DNA of 16,256 nucleotides, from contig PDHQ01000555.1 in assembly GCA_003339415.1 (NCBI GenBank), positions 1-16,256 on the forward strand, given 5' to 3'. The position numbers were made by a program, and so were the translations under genes. The DNA comes from Ophiocordyceps camponoti-saundersi (nom. inval.) (lineage: Eukaryota > Ascomycota > Sordariomycetes > Hypocreales > Ophiocordycipitaceae). This document shows, in pieces, positions 9,161 through 16,256 of the stretch. The notes beneath the pieces were generated by a model, which was given only the letters and a program-made list of their open reading frames with translations, did not search any database and was not told the origin of the DNA. Each line of letters starts with the position of its first letter. Positions within the stretch are counted from its first letter, which is position 1.

Positions 9161-10023
9161 TTATTAAAATTTTATTTAATAACTTAATTTTTTTCTAAAA
9201 GGCTTTTTTATTATTTTACTAAAAAGCTTATATTAGCACTTTTTTTATAATAAAAGTATAATTTCTGCTAATTAAATATACCTTTTTTTTAAAAATAATA
9301 TAAAGCTATTTTAAATTAAATTAAAGCTTATAAATAATATTTTAAAATATTATTATAATATTACTACTAAGTAATTTCCTTATTATAAAAGCTTAGCCTT
9401 ATTTATAAAGTTTATAATTAATATTTATTATAATTACCTTAAAGCTTTAAATTTAAAATAAAATAGTAATAAATTTAAATTAAATTATAAGCTATTACTT
9501 ATATTATTTAAAAGTTTATTTTTTCTTAGTTTTTTTTAATATTTTAGCTATAATTATAGCTTATATTTAAGGAGTTCCGCTCTTTTTAAAGCTATAAAAA
9601 AAGAGGAAATTATAGCTATAATAGCTAAGGAGATATTACTAACTAATAAAGTTAAAGTAAAAAAAGCGCCTCCCTAAACCCTCTCGGACTCCGCTACTTA
9701 TTTAATAATTACTTATATAAAAATAAAAATATCTTTTAAAATAATCTTACTAATATTTACCTTAGCTTTTAATAAGGTAATAAGTATAATAAATATTTAA
9801 ATTTAAGATTATTATAATTCGAAGTAAAGCTATATTTTAAGTAAATAATTTTTATAGTTATAATTAACTTATATAGCGTTACCCTCCCCCTTAAAGTTAC
9901 TTAAAGTATAGCTTATTATCGCTATAAGGTAAAAAAGGGAGCGGAGTTTATTTATAATATAAAAATAAAAAGTCTATATCCGCGTTACTATAAGCGCAGA
10001 ATTTATAAAATATATAAAAGTTA

Positions 10024-10043
10024 TATATAATTAATTTATAATA
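10024..10043. repeat. Right target-site duplication of element B
   Basis: Exact second copy of the 20-mer at 7531-7550, after which Copia gag sequence resumes. Confidence 0.85.
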
Positions 10044-11110
10044 GCTTAATTACTTTTAAAAAAGTTATAATATTTAGTAAAAGTTAGTAAAAAGATTAAA
10101 ATTACTTAAGCTATTTATATAATATCTTATATAATAAAATTAAACTTTTTATATTATATTATTAAAAAATTAATATTATTAAGAACTAGTATTATATTAT
10201 TTTTCTAAATACTCTTATAAGGCTTATATAGTTATATTACCTTTATTATATAAAACTTAAGAAAAAGTAAGATAAAATTTATAAAATACTTAATTTATAT
10301 TTTAATATAGCTATAAATTATATATATTTTAACGTTTATATAAAGAAAATACTTAAAGAAAATAATATTAGAAATTTTTAAGGAATTAATTAAGAAAATA
10401 TAATTTATATAATACGCTTTTAGGGAAGGGGAAACTTATCTTTACGCTATAATAACTAAAGCTTATTATAAAATACTAGAACTTAAGCTAGTATTTCTTT
10501 TTATAAAGCCTTTATATAAAGAGTTTTTCTCTATTTTTTATATATTACTTTAAGTTACCCTTAACTATAAGAAAATATCTAATTAGTTTTTTATTAATTA
10601 ATTTTATTATATAAACTCCTTATAACTAACTTTACCTTAGCTAAAGTTTTATATAAGTAAATTTAAATAAGTTTAATAAGAAAACTATTATTTATTACCT
10701 TATATAAAGAAGCGCTATTTTATTTATAAGAAAAAAGACTACTAGTTAATAAATTATAAATTAAGAGATTTTAATCGCGCGAGAAAAGCGTATTTTACTT
10801 TATATAAAGAATTTAATAAGGACCCTTTTATAAATAATAAGTTTAAAGCTTTTCTCCTTAAGTATAAAAGATATAATATTATTAATAACTTTAACGATTT
10901 ATTATATAAAAAAAAAGAACGCTCCTAAGGAAGCTATTTAATTTATCCTCTTAAGTACCTTTCTATATTAATTTATAAAAAAAAATATCTTTATATAATA
11001 AACTATATAACTAAATAGTTAAGTTTTTCTTATAAATACTTATTATATAAAATATTAGTAATAACTTTAAAATATAAGCGCTATAAACTTTTTTACTATT
11101 AGTAAAAACT
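10044..11110 (+). pseudogene. Copia gag, C-terminal part with zinc knuckle (RIP-mutated)
   Basis: Continuation of gag after element B. The best landmark is at 10716-10757, which reads YFIYKKKDY*LINY. If Tyr is read as Cys or His and the stop as Trp, this fits the CxxCKKxxCWxTxH zinc knuckle common in fungal Copia Gag, which binds the genomic RNA. It is followed by RDFNRARKAYFTLYKEF, matching the basic segment that usually follows the knuckle. Each change (TGY to TAY, CAY to TAY, TGG to TAG) is the RIP type. The frame here (codons starting at 10716) differs from that of the integrase, so at least one indel lies downstream. Confidence 0.75.
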
Positions 11111-12440
11111 AAGCTAAAATATTTATATAAGAGAATCCGGGTATATAGATTAATTAAACCTTAAAAACCGCTATAATTAAGTTTAGTAGCTTAGCCACTA
11201 TAACCTTAATTAATATAATTAATATTAATAGCTTTTTTAATATTATATAATATTATATTCTTAATACCCTTATATTATTCCTTTTTTTTCTTAGAGATAT
11301 AGATTATCTAAAAGTATATTTTAATAATATTAAAAACGTTATTATATATAAGGATAATAAAATAATTTTTATTATATAAAAATAAGAATATTTATTTTTT
11401 TATAAAGCCGCTATTTTTTTAAAAAAAAATATAATTTTATTACTTATATTATTACTTTAAATACTTTTATATAGAATATCTTAATAACTTACTTTAAAAT
11501 ATAATATATAATAATATCTCCTAAATATCGCTTTATATAATAAAAGAGTTTTATTATTAGTATTAAATATATAACCCTTTATTATAATAATTTAAGTTTT
11601 TAATTAAAAATAATATTACTTTTAATTAAAAGATTATAATAAATATTATATAATTAAGTAATAAAAACGCTCTTTATATTATTAATAAAGCTATATCTTT
11701 CTAAGCTATAATTTTTATATAATCCCTCTTTACTTAAAATATATAAAACGCCCTTTACTGCTATTAAATTACTATTTACTAAGGTCTTTTAGATATTATT
11801 ATATATAACTTATATATAAACTTCTTCTTAAATAAGTTTTATTCCTTTATATAAATTATTAGTTCCTTATATAAAAAGATACTTATTAAAATATATTAGG
11901 TAGCAAATAAGGTTAAACGCTTATACGCGCCTTTTTAATATATATATAAGATATTTAAAGATAACCTTTAAGGCTAAGCTAATAATATTATAATTCTTTA
12001 GCTTATTATTAAATACTTTAATAATATAATAAGGCTTAATAGCCTTATACCTATATTTTTTATTTTTAGCGTATACTTTTAAGTTTATAATACTTTGCCC
12101 TTAATACTTAATATTATTATATAAGTAATTATAATTTATAAAGCTATAAAGGTAATTTATAAGCTTTATATAAAGAGAGATATTAGCTGCGTGCTTATTA
12201 TATAAAATAAACCGCGTATATATAAAAACTTAATATTTCCTTTATATTCTTAAGTTATAATTTAGCGCGAATATTTTAGCTAAATAAAACTATACGAAAT
12301 TATCTTTATTAAAAAGTAATTAGTTTTTATTAAACTTCCTAATAGCCTTATTAAGTTTTATATAATATAAATTAAGCTATATTATTTATTAAATAAAGCT
12401 TCTGCGAAAAAAGCTAATAATTATATAAAAAGGTTAATTA
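11111..12440 (+). pseudogene. Copia protease region and integrase (RIP-mutated)
   Basis: The segment ending with LRDIDYLKVYFNNIKNVII (from 11290) resembles the C-terminal protease / pre-integrase region of fungal Copia polyproteins. Integrase follows in another frame (for example codons at 11669): the catalytic Asp of the IxHDxGxNF motif is AAC (Asn) at 11807, and the catalytic Glu of the GxVERxxAP motif is AAA (Lys) at 11915-11917, followed by RLYAPF. NSLIPIFFIF at about 12031-12062 corresponds to the GLxPTLLVFG motif. Integrase inserts the cDNA into the genome. With the Asp and Glu lost and many stops the copy is dead. Family recognition is from memory of the motif order, but the motifs are consistent over more than 1 kb. 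Confidence 0.8.
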
Positions 12441-13106
12441 TTAAGATTCCGCGCTATAGCTTTTAGAGTTAAAAGGATTTTACTAACTATATAGTAGATT
12501 TATTTATCTCCTTTATTTTCTTTTTAGAGGAAAAGATAAAAGATACTACTTTTATTATATAACTTTATTAAAATAATATTATTATAATACTTAGCCTCTT
12601 ATTTAATAAATTAAATCACGCTAAAATTAATAGTTTTACTATTTAGGATATTTTTATTTTTATATAATATAACTTAGCTAAATATAAATAGCTATATATT
12701 TTTTATATAAAGCTTATATAAAAAATTAGAAATAAAACTATAAAGCTATATAAAAAGTTATAATTTATTAAATAAGGCTATATTAATATTAATAAAGCTA
12801 CTATACTTACTTAATCGCTTATAACTTTATAAATAAGCTAGAGACTAATTCTTACTTTAAGCTTTTCTTTTATATAATTATATAATATCTACGCTAAGCT
12901 TTAAAATATTACCTAAGTATATATATAATCTTATAACCGCTTAATAAAACTAATCTTTATATAATTACTAAAAAAATTAAAAAACTATTTTTAAAAGAAT
13001 ATTATTTTATATATTTATTACCCGCTTTATAATATTATAAAATTAAGTATTTATTAGTTTAAAATATATTATAAGTATTACTATATAAACTTAAAAATAA
13101 TAATTT
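12441..13106 (+). pseudogene. Copia reverse transcriptase, N-terminal part (RIP-mutated)
   Basis: The reading frame with codons at 12842 gives RLILTL. After it comes the motif with the first catalytic Asp (D-I-T-Q-A-Y-V-Q-S in active relatives), here N-I-T-*-V-Y-I-*-S at 12905-12931 with Asp changed to Asn. NRLIKLIFI and KKLKNYF follow, then PLYNII at 13022-13039, which corresponds to the PLYGI.E.G motif. The domain copies element RNA into cDNA. It is cut by SINE2 at 13121, between the PLYG motif and the DD motif. Confidence 0.85.
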
Positions 13107-13121
13107 TAATATATAACTTAT
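13107..13121. repeat. Left target-site duplication of SINE2
   Basis: taatatataacttat is repeated exactly at 13475-13489. It is RT coding sequence. Confidence 0.85.
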
Positions 13122-13210
13122 CCGCGCCGCACCGCCTCGCCTCATACCGCCCCGCACCGCACCGCACCGCCCCGCACCGCCCCGCACTGCCCCGCGCTAC
13201 ACCGCCCCGC
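13122..13210. repeat. (CCGCN)n pentamer minisatellite
   Basis: About 17 units, mostly CCGCA and CCGCC, with a few variants such as TCGCC, TCATA and CTGCC. This is by far the most GC-rich tract of the window. A RIP-mutated counterpart in the opposite orientation is at 3802-3895. Confidence 0.85.
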
Positions 13211-13382
13211 TCCTTCCGCCCCTTACTTTATAGATTTTCCCTTTCTTTATATTCCCCTCCTTACCTTACTTTCTTATATTATCCGAGACTACCCCTAAGT
13301 AGTAAGCTTATTATACTATACCGCTATTAGCTACCGCTATACCCTTATATAAGTATATAGTAAGCCTTTCCTTTTATAGTTA

Positions 13383-13474
13383 GGGGGTTTTATTTTACTT
13401 TAGGGATTTTTCTTACTTATATATTATAAAAGCTTTAGATATTATAAAGGCCCCTAGCGTAAAAATAATAATAA
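13383..13474 (+). other. Shared 3' domain of SINE2
   Basis: Contains GGGGGTTTTA (13383-13392), GGGATTTTTC (13404-13413), an AT-rich segment, GGCCCCTAGCGTAAA (core 13454-13461) and the ATAATAATA tail. The end matches the 577-680 relic most closely. Confidence 0.65.
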
Positions 13475-13489
13475 TAATATATAACTTAT
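13475..13489. repeat. Right target-site duplication of SINE2
   Basis: Exact second copy of the 15-mer at 13107-13121; RT coding sequence resumes here in phase. Confidence 0.85.
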
Positions 13490-14505
13490 GCCTCCTTTTT
13501 ATACTTTCTAGGCCGGATTCTTTTAGTTTTATAGAAATATAAATAGATAATACTCTCTTTTTTATTTCGCCTGCCTTTTTAGCTTTTAAGAAAAAGTCCT
13601 TTAAATAGTAAAACCTTTATATAAAGCTGAAAATACGCCTCTTATATAAAATGCTAATTAAATTTAATAGCGGATAAATTTCCCTTATAAGCGATAATAT
13701 TCTCTTTATATAGAAAGGCTAAGCTAAAGTATTATAAGTTATTAACTTAGTTATAAAAAAACGCTTTATAAGCGTACTTTTTATAATATATATAAGGAGT
13801 ATATATCTTATTAATTTATTAGCTTAAAATAATATATAATCTTTTAGCTACTATTTAAGTTTAAAAACTAATAAAGGAAGACTATAACGCCTTAAACGCC
13901 CGCGTATAATAGTAAATTAAAAACGCTAACTAAAGATTATATTTTATCCCCTTTAACTTTTATTATATAAAGTTTTAGATTTTTACTAATAGTTTATTTA
14001 TAAATAATAAAAACTTATTCTTATAGATAAGAATTATAATTATACTTAGTAAAGAAGTAGCTTATATAAAAAATAAAGTCTTTATTTATAGTAATATTAT
14101 ATACTAGTGCTTAATAAAATATACGAAAATAATATTTAATATACTTATAAGTAAGCTATATAGTATTATATAAAGAATTAATAATAATATCGCCCTTAAT
14201 ATTATATTTTAGAAGATTATATATAGCCTCTTTTTACTAGATATCTTTTTTATACTTTATATAAACTTATACTTCGTTTATAACTATTTAGTTAAGCTTA
14301 ATAATATAAGGGAAAAGAGGCTAATAATAAATATTATAGCCTTGTATAAATTATATAATAAAAAGGAAATTACTAAATTATTTTAAATTAATAGTAAAGA
14401 TAATTTAATAAATATTATAATAAAGAAAGGTTTAAATAACGCTTTTATATAACTAATTATAATAAATAAGATTATAATTAAGGTAAAAATAGTTATTAAA
14501 AAACT
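13490..14505 (+). pseudogene. Copia RT C-terminal part and RNase H (RIP-mutated)
   Basis: Directly after SINE2 the frame reads CLLFILSRPDSFSF and then I-*-I-D-N-T-L-F-F at 13537-13563. This is the catalytic MQTDDTLFL-type motif with the second Asp turned to Asn at 13549-13551 by a TpG to TpA change. RNase H follows: FTNSLFINNKNL from 13982 corresponds to the FTDGSFANNKDLSSQ motif, with its catalytic Asp now Asn at 13988-13990. Near 14380-14430 the order INSKDNLINIIIKKG fits the GEDNPADAMTK end motif of the family. The frame ends about 14505. RNase H removes the RNA template during cDNA synthesis. Confidence 0.85.
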
Positions 14506-14629
14506 CGCGCCGCCGCCGCCCCTAAAGCTTATAAATTTAACGCTATATAAAAAAAATAAAATAGCCGCTACTTTTTACTTTATAATACTTTATAATAGTA
14601 AAAGCAAACCGCTAGTAATATAAGGGGCT

Positions 14630-15240
14630 AATTATTATTATTCTTATTATTATTATTATTATCTTCTTTTTTATCTAAGTTATTATTTAACTCGTTATTA
14701 TTATCGCTATTATCCTCCTCCCCCTCTCTGCCTTTTTCTTTATTATTATCTTTATTATTATTATAATCCTATTTTATTTCGTTATTTTTATCCTCGCTCT
14801 TATTATTATTTTTATCTTTTTTATTCTTTATATAATAATAGTTATAGTAGCGACCTTTTAAGTTTTAAATATATAGCTTATAAGCCCCGCCTTTAAAATT
14901 ACGGAAATATTAGCAGTTTAAGAAAGGGGCGCTACTATAATATAAGTAATAGCGGCTATAAGGGCCTTAAGTAAGAAATCGGCCCGCGGCTTAGATTATT
15001 ATTATATAAAAATAACTATAGTAATATATAACTTTTATAATTAATTTAATAGCTATCTTCTTAAAGCGTAAATATAAAGTAACGTTATATAATATACTAG
15101 CGAGATAGTAGTACTCCTTAGCTTATTATATAATTAATATATACTTAAGAAAGTATTTTATATAAAAGGGATATATATACTAATAGCAGCTTAAAGAAAC
15201 TTAATATATATTTCCTTATTAATATTAAGGGTAATAGTTA
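14630..15240 (-). pseudogene. Antisense cysteine-rich protein relic with acidic tail
   Basis: Minus-strand frame between Copia pol and the 3' LTR. Stops are fewer than in random frames of this composition, and all are TAA/TAG. A central stretch (about 14880-14970) reads YYLYYSSAPFLNC, a short gap, then FKGGAYKLYI and LKGRYYN. Reading Tyr as RIP-mutated Cys gives a CxxCxxxxPFxxC...GGACxxC...GRC pattern. This recalls the short Cys-rich domain widespread in Pezizomycotina proteins (DUF3716-like), and that name is a guess. It ends in a tail of Asn, Asp, Glu and Lys (14636-14860) that looks like an Asp-rich tail with GAT/GAC turned to AAT/AAC, closing at a TAG near 14630. It could be a captured host gene, a real antisense ORF of the element, or an older insertion. 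Confidence 0.45.
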
Positions 15241-15845
15241 TAATATTATTTAATAAAAGTAAGCGCTTAAGTATTATATTAATAAATATAATTATTATAT
15301 AAGATCTTCTTTTTTTTATTTTTTTCCTTTTTTATTATTATATAAAAAGATAGCGGCTAGAATAATAGCTAATAAAAGAGGTTATAATAATAATATTATT
15401 ATTATTATAATAGCTATTATAAAGGATAAAAAGGAAGATATTTTCTCTTATATAAAAGGAAAAGAAAGAGCCCTTTTCTAATTAGTAATACTTACTAAGT
15501 ATAAATAATAGCTTAAAAATTTCTACCGCCTAGCTACCTTCCTTATACTTTCTCCTTTTTATATTTTTAGCTATATTTATAAATTCCGCTATATATAAAA
15601 CCCTTAAACTTTATAAAAATATTAATCTTAAGTATATAAAGCTAATAAATTACTCCCTTAATAAATAATCCTCTTTCGCTCGCTATATAAATATTTTCTA
15701 ATATAAATAAACTTTATATAATATTCTATATTATATAATAGCTTTTATAATATAATAACCTTAATTATATAAAAATTATAATTACTTATTATTACTAAAC
15801 GCTTATTAAAAAGCTATATAATATATTATAAAAAAAAATTATAAA
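15241..15845. other. Internal Copia sequence before the 3' LTR
   Basis: AT-rich DNA with short (TTA)n and polypurine runs, including an A-run at about 15830-15838 close to the LTR that may be the mutated polypurine tract. It could hold the promoter side of the antisense relic. No other feature is recognised. Confidence 0.4.
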
Positions 15846-16120
15846 TATTAAAATATTTTATAATATTTTATTATTTTATATTATTATTTTATAACTTTAT
15901 ATTATTATATAGCTTACTTAAATTATAAGGATTTTTTATATAAAATATTTTTAATTTTATAATTTTTTATTTTATTTTTTATATTTTTTCTTATTATTTT
16001 ATATATTTAATTAAATATTTAAATAATTATTTTTTTTATATATTATATATAAAAAAATAATTATAAAAATATATTTTTTTAAAATTTTTTTAATATTAAT
16101 ATTAAATAGTTTATTTAATA
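15846..16120 (+). repeat. 3' LTR (extremely C/G-depleted)
   Basis: A 275-bp copy of 6357-6633, beginning TATTAAAA and ending TTTAATA. Only a handful of C or G residues remain, such as in AGCTTACTTAAATTATAAGG near 15910. Compared with the left LTR, C is replaced by T and G by A also in CpT, CpC and TpC contexts, not only at CpA. Confidence 0.85.
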
Positions 16121-16125
16121 TATAA
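16121..16125. repeat. Right 5-bp TSD of the Copia element
   Basis: TATAA directly after the 3' LTR, equal to 6352-6356. Confidence 0.55.
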
Positions 16126-16129
16126 TTAT

Positions 16130-16256
16130 AATAAAATAAAATAAAATAAAATAAAATAAAATAAAATAAAATAAAATAAAATAAAATAAAATAAAATAAA
16201 ATAAAATAAAATAAAATAAAATAAAATAAAATAAAATAAAATAAAATAAAATAAAA
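16130..16256. repeat. (AAAAT)n microsatellite
   Basis: About 25 perfect copies of a 5-bp unit run to the right edge of the window. The array starts a few bases after the Copia TSD and contains no C or G. Confidence 0.95.

Larger units (their letters stand above)
7551..10023 (-). mobile_element. Retroelement copy B, interrupted by SINE1
   Basis: A second copy of element A: 7565-8548 matches about 4347-5330 and 9161-10022 matches about 5331-6193, with the 598-bp SINE1 plus its TSD in between. Orientation is minus, with an (ATA)n-type tail at the left. A perfect 20-bp TSD flanks it and it lies inside Copia gag, so it inserted after the Copia element. The shared 3' domain is at 7551-7652. B is more AT-rich than A at many aligned positions, so the two copies were mutated to different degrees. 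About 1.86 kb remains without SINE1. No protein family is recognised. Confidence 0.8.
13122..13474 (+). mobile_element. SINE2, a 353-bp short retroelement with GC pentamer head
   Basis: An insertion in the RT domain flanked by a perfect 15-bp TSD. It starts with a (CCGCN)n array, continues with a pyrimidine-rich and then AT-rich body, and ends with the shared 3' domain and an (ATA)n tail, which gives plus orientation. No clear Pol III box B is visible, so it may be 5'-truncated or use another promoter; the minus-strand TAGCTAATAGCGG resembles a box A only loosely. The RT frame matches exactly on both sides: TAT AAC TTA T before it and TAT AAC TTA TGC after it. Many CpA sites in the head are intact, unlike the flanks. 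Confidence 0.8.
6357..16120 (+). mobile_element. Ty1/Copia-type LTR retrotransposon with nested insertions
   Basis: A RIP-inactivated element of 9,764 bp that still holds three later insertions: B, SINE1 inside B, and SINE2. LTRs lie at 6357-6633 and 15846-16120. Gag-pol is on the plus strand in the order gag with zinc knuckle, protease region, integrase, reverse transcriptase, RNase H. Integrase before RT is the Copia order. Removing the nested inserts leaves about 6.9 kb including LTRs. The roughly 1.3 kb between pol and the 3' LTR is unusually long and contains an antisense coding relic. The primer-binding site and polypurine tract are too mutated to call. The polyprotein resembles a common Pezizomycotina Copia family as I recall it; no search was run. 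Confidence 0.85.

Noticed and set aside
11068..11097. KYKRYKLFYY considered as the Gag zinc knuckle (Cys to Tyr)
   Set aside because: The spacing lacks the last Cys, and the stretch at 10716-10757 fits the fungal Copia knuckle much better.
14630..14860. (TTA)n tract as a simple microsatellite only
   Set aside because: It is irregular and, on the minus strand, continues in frame from a low-stop Cys-rich stretch as an Asn/Asp/Glu-rich tail, so a mutated acidic coding tail explains it better.
1..16256. Mitochondrial DNA or an AT-rich protist genome such as Plasmodium
   Set aside because: The bias is specific to CpA/TpG with CpG retained, Copia motifs are altered exactly by RIP-type changes, and GC-rich islands remain in the youngest insertions. 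This fits RIP in an ascomycete nucleus.

Overview
The window looks like an AT-rich, transposon-filled block from the nuclear genome of a filamentous ascomycete (Pezizomycotina) that practises repeat-induced point mutation (RIP). CpA and TpG are almost absent, TpA is in large excess, and CpG survives where C survives. No intact protein-coding gene is present. Every recognisable coding region is retroelement-related and peppered with TAA/TAG stops where CAA, CAG or TGG would be expected.

Layout. 1-119 is a 9-bp satellite. 120-4314 is mutated AT-rich DNA holding the 3' end of a small retroelement (577-680) and a relic with a pentamer minisatellite (about 3430-3925). 4332-6218 is element A, an unrecognised non-LTR-like retroelement in minus orientation with 17-bp target-site duplications (TSDs). 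6357-16120 is a Ty1/Copia-type LTR retrotransposon: LTRs of about 277 and 275 bp, termini that fit TGTTA...TAACA after RIP, and flanking TATAA. Its gag-pol lies on the plus strand, with zinc knuckle, integrase, reverse transcriptase and RNase H recognisable despite the mutations. 16130-16256 is an (AAAAT)n microsatellite.

The Copia element is a nest. Element B, a second copy of A, sits in gag with a perfect 20-bp TSD. Inside B is a 598-bp tRNA-headed SINE (SINE1) with a 14-bp TSD and a cluster of GC-rich hairpins; A serves as its empty site. A 353-bp element with a (CCGCN)n head (SINE2) sits in the RT domain with a perfect 15-bp TSD, and the RT frame resumes exactly across it. Between pol and the 3' LTR lies an antisense relic of a cysteine-rich protein with an acidic tail.

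The most interesting signal is that five insertions that differ in their 5' parts (577-680, A, B, SINE1, SINE2) end in a related 3' domain of about 95-105 bp. It has a GGGTTTT block, a CCGGTTTTTCC-like block and a terminal CTAGCGTA-like motif, followed by a short (ATA)n or (TA)n tail. This looks like a family of retroelements mobilised by one LINE machinery through a common 3' end. Family names come from recall of protein motifs and were not checked by any search.
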